A stretch of DNA of 64,000 nucleotides from Astropecten irregularis (GCA_963971285.1 OZ020254.1:17514932-17578931), one strand, 5' to 3'; positions 11,401 to 21,996 are shown, numbered from the stretch's first letter. A program made the numbers and translations. Notes: generated from the sequence alone by a model not told the origin.

Positions 11401-14400
11401 GACTTTTTTTTTGGGGGGGGGGCATACATGTACTGATTTTGTAACTCTTTGATCATAATTAAGCACTTACATAAAATATATATTTATATAATCATTAAGT
11501 AATCATTTTAAAGCACTTTCATCCCCTTCTCAAATTTGATAACAGTAAACCTTTAAGCAAAGTTTGTGCTGAGACAGTTCTATGAAATTGGCCCCGGGTC
11601 AAAGGCCAGCCTTTTAACTCTGTTTGACCCATCATACGTCTCAATCAGTCACGACTCGCGTGAAAAACGTCTGAATAACACGTTGCAAAACATGCAGGCC
11701 AAACATTGCTAAAAACACTTTCGACCCCCGACAACATGTGAACATTTTGCTGGTTTGGCATAGTGTGTCGTTTGTCGTATTTTAGGGAAAGACAAATCTC
11801 ACCCCAATAACCTTGCTTTGAAAATGTCTTCGAGGACAAAACGTTTTCTGATACGACATTTCTCTAGGGCCTATGTTGTGTTCTAACATTTTTGCTGTAG
11901 AAATTGGATTTGTATTTAATATGCAGTTTTTTTTATAGATAATCTTGTATATGAAAAAACATGTAGTACGCAATTTATTTCTCATTTCTATAATATAATC
12001 TTTAAGGTTTGCTGCTGAAGTTGGAATTGTATGGATTATGCATATTTTGACATTCCGAGAAACTCTTGTATTATTATGAAAACAACATTTCAGAGAGAAA
12101 TATAGTTCAGGAAGATGGGATATTGATGTCGAATTATTCATAAATAATCAGTTTTCATATACGCACTAAGCAATAACTATGATCGATCAGTTATGGTTAG
12201 CCGGTCACTTTACATGCAAGCCTATGTAACATGAGTAGTCGAGCTTTTGCTGGGCTACTCATTATGGGCACTCTGGCCGGGCGTTAAACTTTCAATTTCA
12301 ATTTTCGCTTCTGTATTTTTTACTGCATGGCATGCCTCGCTTATAGACTTCAAGTGAGATTCATATAACCAGTCGCCATCGGCAAGAAATTTAATTCTCC
12401 AAGAAAAAAAATAACATTGTAATGCGAATAACCATTGAATTATCTAACTTTGTTTGAAGGGTACTACATTGACAAGAGGTTGTGACTTTGCTATGAATAT
12501 TGGACTACGATTGTATCCTCCAAAATATACGCGTTCTCTCCATTTAAAGGCTGGCCTAGTGTGTCTTTGATGTACATGTCGTGAATTTGTCACCAGCATC
12601 CATACTTGCAGTTCACAGACTGAGCACGTTAACAACGAGTTCTAGAAATAATTGATTTATTTTGAATTTTGCTTAAAATGAGAGTACGTCTTTGACTGTC
12701 TGTGGCCAGAGCTTTGGCCTGGTCGTATGGCGTGTCGTACTCAACATCTTGTGGTCAATCTACAGATTGTGGGTTTGAGTCCAGCCATGGGCTAGTGGTG
12801 CTTGCATCCTTGGTGTGTCATAATCAAGGTCTTTTGGTCAATCCACAGATTCTGGGTTCGAATCCAGCCACGGGCTAGTGGTGCTTGTGTCCTTGCGCAA
12901 GACACTTTGTCACATTATCTCTTCACCCAGGTGTAAATGGATACCTCTGACGGTAGAGATGACTTTGTGTGCTTGAATATCCTTTGCGTGCCTTACGGCA
13001 GCCCGGGGCTGTATACTCCCCAGGGAGTTGATATGGTTTCAGGAATGTAAATATAGCCCAATGACCAGGGATAATAGTAATACCACATAGAGATATCATT
13101 GATTGTGATTGTGAGAGTCTAGTAAGCAAATATCTACTTAAAAGTAACTGGGGCCAATTCCATAGAGCTGCCTAAGCACAACATGTGCTTAAGCATGAAA
13201 AGTCCTCCTTGATCAAACAAGATTGCCAACCAAATTTTCATGTGATGTTTACTGCTTTTGACTTGTATTGGGCCATTGTTTGCTGAGCATAACATTTACA
13301 AGGAGTTTTGGCTGGCAATCTGATTTTATATGAAATTGGACCCTGGATTGTCATATTATTAAGGTACCCACCTGGAGTCCAACCATGATAGTCACCATCA
13401 CAATCTGCTCCTTTGGGCTGATAAACTTGGGCCGTTGGTTGGATCGTTTCCCTGCTCTAAAGATCCGGTAGATCCGACTGCATTTCAGCAACGTCGGGGC
13501 GAAAGTTAACGTCAGGCAAACTGAGATAACAGTCTGTGCCACGGAACAGGATGGGTTGGATGGTCTGATGATGAGCGGGAAGATGATGAGGAAGGCGAGA
13601 ACCAAACCAGCTAGATTGACGTAGCTGAGCTCTCGGCTACTCGCTTTGATTCTGGGATGGCGCGAATGAGCCAACATACCAAGTACTGTCAAGAATGTTA
13701 GTATGATTCCTAAGCCTGACAGCAATATGACTACCAGGATGACTGGTTCGTCAGGGCTGACGGGAATCTCTGGGTAATGTTCGCATCTGGTGAAGTTCTC
13801 ATCAGGCCAGTACCTCTTGGGGCATCTCTCACACTGTGTCTCATTAACCACAATGGCATCCAATGCACACCTGTGGCAGCCCCAACAGCAAGCCTCGGAC
13901 ATGGGCATGGGCACATACCCAGGCCGACATTTTTCACGGCATATCGATTCTGGTTGCTCGATGGCGCCACCGGCCCAGTAAATTCGATCCTCGTCCACGG
14001 TAAGTCGGGAGGTTATGTTCATAGCGTCCCATCTACCCACCGGTACCATTCGATATTCGCCATCGATCAACTGTAGATTTTTAATTTCATATTTGCCCGG
14101 TGGGTCGCCCTTATCTTCGAACAGGAATCGTCCACCGTGTTCCTGAAAGTTAACACCGTTCAGATGTTTTAAGAAAACACTCCCGTTGAATTCAGGTCGG
14201 CATTCAGAATTAACGTTTCCAGGACAAGCTTCCTCCAGCAATGAGTCAAGAGCATAGGCTAGGGCGTACACGGCATCTAATACAGAGGCAATGGCTTTTG
14301 AGCTAAATCCCGTCTTATGCGAGGACAGAATGCAATTTGTCTGTTCTGCTTCATCTGAGATACTAGAGCAGTTACTTGTGTCCAGGAGATGCTTCCAATA

Positions 14401-15456
14401 CGCATCAAACCAGGGATTCTGGTGATTGTTCTTTGGAGTCAATGTCCTGAAATGGCTCTCAATTACAGGCACGCTGTTACTTTCTATATCGATGAATAAG
14501 CCACCTAAAGCCATGTCCTCATTGTTGAATTCAGCTAGTCTATGTCCCCAGGCGTCACTAGCTAGCCAGGTCATGTTACGAGGAAGACCCGATCTCTTTC
14601 CCTCTCCGAGAACGGCGTTGGCGACTTGAAAAACGGCGAACATGACGGTGACTTTGGACTTGGTGTTTTCCTTGAGTCTCTGCACGACGTGGGTGATTTC
14701 TCTTTGGCTAGGAGAGGGTCTGATGGAGACAAACATCCAGACACAGATGCCTTGTTTCTCAGCCTTCTGCTGGAGAAGTCTCGCCCCATTTATGCCGTAC
14801 TCATCGGTGGAATACAAAATAGTGATGTACACCCATTTGAAGTGCACCAGTATGTCCACGATGGCATCCACTTGAAATCTATCCGGTGCAACCGACCGGA
14901 GAAAGTACGGGAACTTGACTTTGTCGCTCAGCTCATCGCTCGTGGCCGCGTAAGATATCATCGGAACTTGAAAGAGATCAGCAACTGAGGCTGCGGTGAG
15001 GCTGGTGGAGCTCCGTCCGGGGCCCACGATGCCGATCACACCGCTGCTCTCACCGCGGTCCTGTTCGGAGGGACAGAGACGGTCGTACAAGGGAGTACCC
15101 TTACCATGTATGACGGACATCGCGGTCCATAACGCCAAATCTTCTGACAAGCAGTCGTCCCTGATGTCGAATCCCAGAGTGACATTGGGGAGGATATCTG
15201 TCCGGTTGTTGATCTCCTCCACGGCATAGACCATGGTCTCCAATGTGTACATGATGAAGGGATAAAGCTGCGAGGAGCATCGGTCTCCCTCCGGAGCCCG
15301 TGAGTCCAGATGCACGGAAAAGATCCCACCGAGGTTGAAGTCTCCTGACCTGGCGTAATTCATGCAGGAGAGGGCTGGAACGGCAGAAACAATACCCCGA
15401 CTCGATAGGCCTACAATAACAACCAAAAGCATCACTGAAATTACAGAAACCTCCAT
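1827..15456 (-). CDS. mGluR-like class C GPCR (two coding exons, 900 aa)
   Basis: Whole gene; coding exons are 15456..13372 and 2444..1827 with a 10,927-bp intron. The product should be a plasma-membrane class C receptor that binds an amino acid in an extracellular Venus-flytrap domain and signals through G proteins. Layout: signal peptide about 1-25; ligand-binding domain about 30-495; cysteine-rich domain 506-558 with nine Cys; seven TM segments from about 572; C-tail of about 55 residues. The exon 1 donor (CAG|GTGGGT) and exon 2 acceptor (TTTTATCCGCAG|) are both phase 0 and join inside TM4, giving an uninterrupted class C seven-TM domain of normal length. The start ATG has A at -3 and G at +4. 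Glutamate is uncertain as ligand: the pocket keeps Ser149/150, Thr172, Asp192, Tyr220 and Asp301, but the Arg78 equivalent is Thr71. An extra small exon in the long intron is not needed by the alignment. Confidence 0.93.
2971..3548 (+). mobile_element. hAT-type MITE with GAGTAC/GAGTCC-rich interior
   Basis: Ends CAGTGTTGGAGT and ACTCCAACGCTG are inverted. The flanking 8 bp GAGTAGAC is repeated exactly (2963-2970 and 3549-3556), as in hAT elements. Degenerate GAGTAC/GAGTCC repeats at both ends leave false open frames on both strands; no transposase. Confidence 0.9.
3872..4213 (-). mobile_element. MITE-A copy in receptor intron 1
   Basis: Reverse orientation. Left TTAA at 3868-3871; the right end is decayed (GATACTAAATCC in place of GATACTACCTTTAA). 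Confidence 0.8.
4259..4393 (-). mobile_element. MITE-D copy
   Basis: MITE-D is about 140 bp, nearly a palindrome, with ends GGGGTCGATTTCAC / GTGAAATCGACCCC and ATCGATCGTAACTCGAG inside. Here next to a MITE-A. Confidence 0.75.
5507..5815 (+). mobile_element. GCACGGC-rich MITE, copy 1
   Basis: About 310 bp with imperfect inverted ends of about 40 bp (ACGCCGTGCTTCTGCCGTGC / GCACGGCAGTAGCACGGC). The interior has further GCACGGC/GCCGTGC pairs. In intron 1 of the first receptor. Confidence 0.8.
6271..6800 (+). mobile_element. MITE-B copy, split by MITE-A
   Basis: Starts TAGGGAGACACTTTGG. Host sequence on each side of 6343-6681 joins to match the uninterrupted copy at 61211-61457. Confidence 0.75.
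6343..6681 (+). mobile_element. MITE-A copy nested in MITE-B
   Basis: Forward copy with TTAA at 6339-6342 and 6682-6685. It splits a MITE-B copy; the unfilled version of the site is seen at about 61325 (CATATTTAAATAGAAGAC). Confidence 0.88.
7499..7850 (+). mobile_element. MITE-A copy with TTAA duplication
   Basis: Forward, full length, TTAA at 7495-7498 and 7851-7854, with termini AGGTAGTATCATACTTTGG and AAAGTATGATATTGCCT. Confidence 0.88.
8100..8360 (+). mobile_element. Repeat with tRNA-like end, copy 1
   Basis: Upstream part matches 53941-54100 (GGCTTCTGACTGCCAAACGA); the end is a tRNA-like unit with a decayed box A and good box B (GGTTCGAATCC). Confidence 0.65.
8730..9172 (+). repeat. 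Cluster of tRNA-like units
   Basis: A partial unit (about 8735-8780), then units at 8816-8890, 8922-8990 and 9098-9172. Box A TAGCTCAGTTGG and box B GGTTCGAATCC types, each followed by a tail like TTTGTTTACTTTTCAAT. The anticodon arm does not fold properly, so these are SINE-type, not working tRNAs. Confidence 0.75.
9301..9420 (-). mobile_element. MITE-J fragment (AAGTAATAAACTG end, GATCCTAGCAGGATC hairpin)
   Basis: Shares an AAGTAATAAACTG terminus and a GATCCTGCTAGGATCGAAAC hairpin block with copies at 16577, 39970 and 60050. Confidence 0.6.
10078..10613 (+). mobile_element. MITE-B copy, split by MITE-A
   Basis: Starts TTGGGAGACATCGGGAC and ends AAGTCTCCCTAAGG; split by the MITE-A at 10131-10457. 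Confidence 0.78.
10131..10457 (+). mobile_element. MITE-A copy nested in MITE-B
   Basis: Forward, TTAA at 10127-10130 and 10458-10461. Inserted into a second MITE-B copy at a different TTAA from the 6343 copy; the empty site is seen at about 6310 (ACCTTTTAAAGACAC). Confidence 0.88.
11004..11148. mobile_element. MITE-E hairpin element, copy 1
   Basis: Long near-palindrome: outer arms ACTTTTGGAGAG / CTCTCCAAAAGT, inner GC-rich arms CAACAGCGCACGCGCA / TGCGCGTGCGCTGTTG. About 145 bp. Confidence 0.85.
11228..11602 (+). repeat. Repeat M, copy 1, with two TGACGTCA sites
   Basis: Shares AGCACCCCACTTTT, GGTGACGTCAC and CATAATTAAGCACTTACATA-like blocks with 38565-38885. TGACGTCA occurs at about 11299 and 11361. 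The end carries a MITE-F-like terminus. Confidence 0.75.
12715..13085 (+). mobile_element. tRNA-derived SINE with duplicated head
   Basis: Box-B-like GGGTTCGAATCCAGCC, then GTGCTTGTGTCCTTGCGCAA and CACCCAGGTGTAAATGG body blocks. The head appears twice (about 12740-12810 and 12820-12890). Confidence 0.8.
13150..13346. mobile_element. MITE-F copy beside receptor exon 1
   Basis: GGGGCCAATTCCATAGAGC to ATATGAAATTGGACCC, ending 25 bp from the exon 1 splice donor. Confidence 0.75.
13372..15456 (-). CDS. mGluR-like receptor, coding exon 1 (residues 1-695)
   Basis: An open stretch of 695 codons holds the whole extracellular region, TM1-TM3 and the start of TM4. Visible motifs: signal peptide MEVSVISVMLLVVIVGL; GPGRSS (146-150) and SYAATSDELSDK (168-179), matching the mGluR ligand loops; WLASDAW (297-303) with the Asp that binds the amino group; cysteines 506, 510, 523, 524, 527, 530, 542, 545 and 558 of the NCD3G domain; TM1 about 572-595; a Cys at 637 for the TM3-ECL2 disulfide; intracellular loop 2 about 661-682. 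Coding ends at Q695 at the donor CAG|GTGGGT. Reading on gives only six more residues before an intronic stop, which is why exon 2 must be sought downstream. Confidence 0.95.
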
Positions 15457-16400
15457 TCTCTGTGTTGATTTACTAGCTCTTGTACGATTTACACCACATG
15501 CACAGTATCAGCATCTCGATATGAACATAGTCACATCATCACTGTAGCAGCTTCTGCATTGGAATTCAGCTATATCTTGTCTTGTAGTATGACAATGCCA
15601 ACGATAGCTGCCTGGTTATACTGGCTTCCTCCGACGCACTGCACCTGTGCGAAGTTCATGGCAATATTTTTGCTGTAGTTAATACCGTGCACTGTCGTCG
15701 GTTCACTTGATCGTACGAAGTACCGCGAGTCGGTTATAATGGTTGTCGTTGTCCAGTGGTGATGAGCGTTGAGCCGACCAGTCACTGTATGGTGGAATCA
15801 ACTATTGTAACCAAAGGGGTGAGGTAGTTACCTAGAGGGAAAGAACAGCACCGTTCAGCACTATACGGATGTATTTTAAAAAAAACATGCAGGTAAAATC
15901 GCCCTGCGGTAGTGATATGGAATATCTAAGAAGAGTTTGGCGTGATTCGCTTATAATGGGTCTGCATTTGTTTGATTGTAGCGTGAAGGAAGCTTATTTG
16001 GTGCGCCATTAATTAATCCATAAATTTTCATTATGTTTAAAAAATAAATATTTTAACAGCAGCGATCAAATTTTAATGGTTATTTTAATTTGAAGTTCAA
16101 AGTTGTTTTAGGGATAAGTAGATACTTTCGCCCTCTCTTGGCTAAATATTGATATCAATTCATATATAAATTATATTATATAATTTGTCTCATCTTTCTT
16201 TTCTTATTATAGCTGTGGATGTCTTGAATCATTATAGATAAGGAAGTGAACTAATATTATTGAAAATTTAAATTTCAGGGCAGATTTGAATTTCTAGCTT
16301 CAACTGTGTAAGCTATGATTTAAGTAGAAAGTATAGCCCTACATAATAATACTCATTGGGGACACTTAGCGCCTGCTAATAAAGAAAAACATTACAATAC
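15457..16400. other. Upstream region of the first receptor
   Basis: Should hold the promoter and 5' UTR. I see no TATA box at a useful distance and no repeat; AT-rich from 16000. Confidence 0.5.
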
Positions 16401-16528
16401 AAAAAAGAAGGTAGGTTTGCGTTGACACCATGTAATATCTTCTGTTTTGAGAAGAACCGTTAGTATCAGAACCACACACTCTCACAGAAGATATTACACG
16501 GTGTCACCACAAACCTACCTTTTTTTTT
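16401..16528. repeat. Inverted repeat, 44-bp arms
   Basis: Arms GGTAGGTTTGCGTTGACACC ... and ... GGTGTCACCACAAACCTACC are about 90% complementary, with AGAAGATATTAC inside and a 40-bp loop. Confidence 0.85.
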
Positions 16529-16576
16529 ATTATAGTACTTCCACCATTAATAGCTTTAATTAAGTCTTGTTTCTTA

Positions 16577-16668
16577 CAATACAAGTAATAAACTGCTGCA
16601 AACTGCTCATCAGCCTTCGATAAAGATCCTGCTAGGATCGAAACGCGTCAGGCCCTCCCAACTCCATG
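16577..16668 (+). mobile_element. MITE-J fragment
   Basis: CAAGTAATAAACTGCTGC to GATCGAAACGCGTCAGGCC. Confidence 0.62.
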
Positions 16669-16724
16669 CAATTAAAGGGACGTTTTTGCGACAAAACCGT
16701 TGCTGACAGTGAAAGCACATTATG

Positions 16725-17036
16725 TAATCCATCATATACCTTAACTGTAACTGACAAACCTGTAGAAGTTTGAGGTCAATCAGCCATCTGGGCCACGAGA
16801 AAATAGTGAAAACCCGTGTACAGAGAACTGTACACATTCAACAAATGAATTTAACGTTTCGAAGCGATTTATTCCGATCGGAAAATAGTTTCATTTATTT
16901 CTCAACGAATATGGCATTTCAGACAAAAACACTTCATGGGATGTTTTCTCCTATCATCACCATTATACTGTGTAAGTTTTATGTGTATCTGTGATCATGA
17001 AGTGTATTTTGTCATACCAATTCTGTACCATCCCTA
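16725..17036 (-). mobile_element. Diverged MITE-C copy
   Basis: MITE-C shares interior blocks with MITE-A but has other termini (AGGTACAATACATGATTGG or AGGGCATGTACAACA). This copy matches in GAGAAAATAGTGAAAACCCG and the CATACCAATTCTGTACC end. Confidence 0.5.
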
Positions 17037-18552
17037 TAAGAAAAAATAACTAGAAGAACCACAAAATGGTACAGATTAAGCAATAAAAATATGGAAAACA
17101 TTAAAAAAAATAAATAATTAAATAACACCGAGAGCAGGTATAATGAAATAATAATGAAATAATGAAATTGTTAGATTAAAATGCATTTTGAAAAATATAA
17201 CGATCTGTTTTGAGCCGGGTGATGAAACAATTAAGACTCATGGTAGTTCTCACATCTCGAAACATCGTGTGTTCGCAGTGGAGAAAACCTGCGAATTGCC
17301 AACCAGTATCAAATGTCTCCACTATTTATCAAGGGGTCAGTCGGTCATCTGGTCTACTAAAGCTTCATCCTCGTCTTGGGAATTTCAGGACTAAACCAGG
17401 CTAGCTATCACGGGAGGCAAATGACCTGTCCGAATCGTGCGCATCTCAACAGCTAGATGTAATTGATAAGGTTTCTCTGTCAGTGCACAGACATACCTGT
17501 GCTACTGCATACCGTGCGTGGATTTGACAGCTTCAATAACAAATCCTATGTCCAGATAATATCGCACTTGCACCGCAGATATGAAATTTGAAACCCGATT
17601 TTAATAGAGTAATCCAAGGATAATTACTGGAATTTCAACGAGGCACGTATGCGTTAATAACAGAATGACACCACTCAGTAGCTGTCCAGTTGAAATGCGC
17701 AATACTGACCAGTAGAATTTGCTAAACACAAAATGACTACTTCCCAAGCAAAATACAAGGACCAATTTCAAGGACAAAAAATTGCATAAGCATGAAAAGT
17801 CTTCCTTGATCTAACAGGATAACCAACCAAATGTTCATGTGATGTTTACAGCTTTTGACTTTGTATTCTGCCAATGTTTGCTGAGCATAACATTTACAAG
17901 GGGTTTTGGCTGGCATACTGATTTTATTTACCAATGTTTTGGTGTTCACCGTCAGACATAGTGTGTATGACCTCTTGGTGGCAGCAAACAGGTAAACCGC
18001 CCTCTGTTGTTCAAGTATCAAGAACAGTCTGTTCTTGTTTTGGCAGCTGCATGCAACTAGACCCTTAAAGACTGGAAAAAAGAAAAATATTTACCTTTTA
18101 TCTTGACATCTTGGCCGGCATCGATTCAATGACACTGCCTGGCTTGCTTTTCCTGGCTTGACCGACTTGCTCATTCGATTTTGCCTAAATAGTGTTTTCT
18201 TTTGAAGCAGCTGAATCAATTTGGCACTAAATGTGCGGCACAATTGGATTGCTCATGTGATAAGTACATTACCTAGTGCATGATTGTTAGGGCATATGGA
18301 TCTTGGCATGACCAATGGCATGTGCATTACATTGATTAAGTTACGTTGTCTGTGCATGTGGAGATCCTACTCTGAGATTGTTTGGCAAATTGATCGCTTT
18401 TTACAGTACAACACTTTATCACTGCAGGCTTCCCTGCCTGTGGTGGCCCATTTTGCCTACCGTATACATGTAACAAGTTTTCAAAATCACATCAAGCTGT
18501 CTACATCGATCGGAAAATGACATTTATTCGAAACGTGCATGCTTCATTTTAA
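17037..18552. other. Unique-looking DNA
   Basis: Apart from the MITE-F at 17756-17935, no gene or repeat recognised. Confidence 0.6.
17756..17935. mobile_element. MITE-F copy, decayed ends
   Basis: Interior matches the 13150 copy closely (AAGCATGAAAAGTC, TGCTGAGCATAACATTTACA). Confidence 0.72.
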
Positions 18553-19064
18553 AGGTAATATCATACTTTATGGTTTATGTCAACGATATTACAGATTCAT
18601 GGGCAAAAATATCAAGACAGATACAGTAACAGTCATCTGTGAAAATTTCAGTCCCATACGGTGCCCACTTTTTGAGAAAACCGTGAAAAATGGCCACAGT
18701 ATTTCTTAATTCTTTTCTCTTTCATTTTTTATCTTTAAAGGATCCAAAATACTGTTGGTCGTTGGTTTCATTCTTGTCTGGAAAAATACAACATTTGTAA
18801 CTCTTGTACATGTACTGTATATGTACATGCACATGTATTGTTTGTAAACAATGCAAAGGATGCTGGGATATAAAGTTGGATGCTGGGAAACTTTTAGTCT
18901 TCAAGATGGCTGCCAATGAACATAGTTGTTCTGACAAGTGGTCCTCAATAAATGATTGCTAAAATCCTGTGAAACTGTAACAGAAATTTTGTGTAGTAAT
19001 GGGGTCATTTGAAAATTGTATTGTTACCCTTTACAGTTTCCTGCCAAAGTAAGATAGTATCCTA
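18553..19064 (-). mobile_element. MITE-A copy with replaced interior
   Basis: Reverse. The left part matches to about 18800 and the right terminus (CCAAAGTAAGATAGTATCCT) is at 19044-19064. The 230 bases between are unlike other copies. Confidence 0.65.
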
Positions 19065-19489
19065 AACCGTTTCACTTTTATCATAATTATATAAAAGGAA
19101 AGGTTACCCAAAGTACCAAGTCGTCACGCCCTTGAACAGCTATATAGCTCATTACACGTCTATACATGTTTAATGAATCAATAGATTTCCCAGTCTTTTT
19201 TGTGAAGCCAATCTTACGTCCTACTTGATTTGTTTTACTGATTGTCTGTTTGCTATGAAGGACATAATACTAAATTCCTAATTACTTAATCTAGATACCA
19301 GATTACGTTTAATCTAATGTGATGCTTCACGAAGCTTAAGGACACCGCATAGGCCTAATGCTTTGAACATATGCCAGTAGTACGTACGGACACGTACCTC
19401 TACTGTAGTACTGATAAGTCTTAGTTAATTATCCTTCATTTGCTTTGTCGTCTGAGCTCATATGCCTTAGTATCTTAGGTATCTTAGAT

Positions 19490-19807
19490 ACTTAGTATCT
19501 TACGCTAAACTGAAATCTTCACATAACTACAGGGTATAAAGATGGTGCTGGTGGAAACATACCGTGCCTGAAATAATGTATTTTATCAAAAAAGAGTAAA
19601 TCCAAGGACCGAATATTTTCCAATCTTTTTTATCAATCAATTTTCATCGTTTAAAGATACAAAATAACGGTGAAAAGATTTAAAAAAGATACTGTGGTCG
19701 TTTTTACGGTTTTCTCAAAACATGGCAATTTCACAGACGACTATGACTGTGTCTTTTGCCAATGAAGCTGCATTTCTTTGACAAAACCCAAAGTATGATA
19801 ATATCCT
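19490..19807 (+). mobile_element. MITE-A copy, left end decayed
   Basis: Forward. Recognisable from CTGAAATCTTCACAT to AAAGTATGATAATATCCT. Its right TTAA (19808-19811) is also the left TTAA of the next copy. Confidence 0.75.
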
Positions 19808-19811
19808 TTAA

Positions 19812-20139
19812 AGGTAGTATCATACTTTGGTAGCATTCCGAAACAGAAATCTTAACAGATTTACCTATAATTTACAGGGTATAAAAATGGTAATGTTCGA
19901 AACATACCGTTCAAAATTGTCTGCCTGAAATGCTGTAAAACCGGTGACCAAAAATAATTTTTGATCTTTTAAATATCAAAAATAAAAGAGAAATACCGTG
20001 GCTATTTTCTCTGTTTTCTCAAAAAGTGGGCACCGTATGGGACTGAAATTTCACAGATGACTGATGACTGCATATCTTCCTTGATATTTTTGCCCATGAA
20101 TCTGCATATCTTTGACAAAAACCAAAGTATGATATTATC
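19812..20139 (+). mobile_element. MITE-A copy, abutting the previous one
   Basis: Forward, begins right after the shared TTAA at 19808-19811 and ends before TTAA at 20140-20143. Confidence 0.85.
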
Positions 20140-20224
20140 TTAAAGCAGAAATCATGAACAAGAAACTGGCGCCGAAGATATAATATTACATGCACTTACA
20201 TATAGAGGTAACATGAGAGTGAGT

Positions 20225-20380
20225 TAATGGCGCGTTTTGTTTGCGCGTTTGCATTGTCACAGCATGACCATAACATTAATGGCGCGTTTTATTTGCGCGT
20301 TTGCATTCTCAAAGCATGACCATACCATTAATGGCGCGTTGTATTTGCGCGTTTGCATTGCCATAGCATGACCATACCAT
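20225..20380 (+). repeat. Three 52-bp tandem units
   Basis: TAATGGCGCGTTTTGTTTGC starts units at 20225, 20277 and 20329, each ending AGCATGACCATA(A/C)CAT; about 90% alike. Confidence 0.92.
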
Positions 20381-20979
20381 TAGCATAAATCAGACATGCC
20401 ATACCCCTCGTGTTATTTCAACCTGCTTTCCACTAATGCAGACATCTTTACCAATTCTGCACAGAGCTCACAACCAGTTCATTCCTATTTGTTATTTTGC
20501 GGCATACGGACGGAAGTTAATTCCGCGAACGTATTATGAAAACAACAACCGAATCGAAGGATAAAATAATATTGAAGTTGTACTGAGTGGTGTGCTTACG
20601 AAGGCCGCGCACGTGCAGTGTATTGAGCGAGTTGTACATAATCCAACCGAATTGGAGGGTTGTTGTGCCGTAGAAGAAAAATCGAAGTAGCGAACATGTC
20701 AAGTACTGTTTTGCTGAGGTTTGGGGCAATGATCCAGCATTGCTTATGAGGTTTTCGTCTGTACGAAATCACATACAACCCTAACCCTCTGCGCCTACCA
20801 CACAATCCAAGAAGCTGTTTACCACATATTACACGTACCACAGTCTCCACTGTGGAACTGGATCATAAACCACTCATTTAATACCACAAAACCATGCTGT
20901 GGTTATATCGTGTTGTATTGTGGTATTCAGGATGCCATGCTTATCATGGCAAACCGGTATGCAGGAGGGTTAGGGTTAA

Positions 20980-21345
20980 AGGGCATATACAACATTGAAA
21001 CACTGAAATCTTCACATTTACGTATAACGTATTGCAGGGTATAAATACGGTAATGGTAGAAACATACTGCGAAAATGTTTCTGCCTGAAAGATTGTATTT
21101 ATCCAGAAAAAAAAGAAGAAAACCAATGACCAAAACATCTTGAAAAGATAACAAATAAGACAGGCTTTTCCACACAATTTGCTGTAACAATTGCAACGGT
21201 TTTTCGCTGTTTTCTACTGTTTTTCTACTGTTTCCAATGATCAATTGGGCTGACAATTTCACAGGTTTGTTTTTATACCACGACAAATCGAATTATAAGT
21301 AACCTGCAGTTGCTCTGTCACCTTTACCGATGTTGTACATGCCCT
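20980..21345 (+). mobile_element. MITE-C copy (AGGGCATGTACAACA termini)
   Basis: Begins AGGGCATATACAACA after TTAA (20976-20979) and ends TGTTGTACATGCCCT. The left half resembles MITE-A; the right half carries the MITE-C block (TGCTCTGTCACCTTTACC). Confidence 0.75.
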
Positions 21346-21618
21346 AAACTGAGACAAAACTGAATTACTGTTCAGTTGTTCACGTGGTAGATGTTGTTTT
21401 AACGCGTGGAGATTAATGGCAGGTATACTAGCACGTCTTAGTATTCTGTGAGACTGTTGAGGAGTGCAGGCTTGAAAAGGAATATCGGACTTGTAAGGAG
21501 TAGCTTCTTATCAGTTGCTCCAAGGCGTGCAAGCGACAATTGATTTCAGATCGTGGCGTGACTGTCTCTTAATCGGCGTGCGAGGTCGCCATTCGATTCT
21601 AGAGACTTGTCAGTTTAA

Positions 21619-21763
21619 AGGTAGCATCATACTTTGGTAGCATACCGCGACAGAAATCTTAGATAGTGATGGTAGAAACACACTGTGAACTTATTTTTGC
21701 CAGGAATGCTGTAATTATCCAGAAAAGAGTAAAACCAATGACCCAACAAACAATTTTGATCTT
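21619..21763 (+). mobile_element. MITE-A left half, interrupted
   Basis: Forward left half after TTAA 21615-21618. It stops in the central palindrome (TTGATCTTTTAA) exactly where the next copy begins; its right half is missing. Confidence 0.75.
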
Positions 21764-21767
21764 TTAA

Positions 21768-21996
21768 AGGTACTATCATACTTTGGTAAGACACCAAAAC
21801 AGAAATGTTCACAGATTTACGTATAACTTACAGATGATGATGATGGTGGTGGTGGTAGAAACATACCGTAAATTTTTTCCCGCCTGAAATGGTGTATTTA
21901 TCCAGTGGGCACCGTATGGGACTGAAATTTTCACTCATGACTGTTTTTGCTTATAGAATAAGCATTTTTTTGACAAAAAAAAGGATGAAATTACCT
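21768..21996 (+). mobile_element. Internally deleted MITE-A copy
   Basis: Forward, both termini present, TTAA at 21764-21767 and 21997-22000, but about 110 bp of the middle (including the central palindrome) is deleted. Confidence 0.8.

Larger units (their letters stand above)
2445..13371 (-). other. Intron 1 of the first receptor
   Basis: Besides the elements listed, 4394-5360, 5816-6270, 6801-7494, 9421-10077, 10614-11003 and 11603-12714 hold no gene or clear repeat that I can recognise; their short open frames lack codon structure or family motifs. Confidence 0.8.

Noticed and set aside
13731-15329. Long open frames in other frames over receptor exon 1
   Set aside because: Shadows of the receptor coding exon; they lack its domain signatures.
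20596-20850. Possible coding exon with Arg-rich frame
   Set aside because: No splice or family support; no conserved motif.
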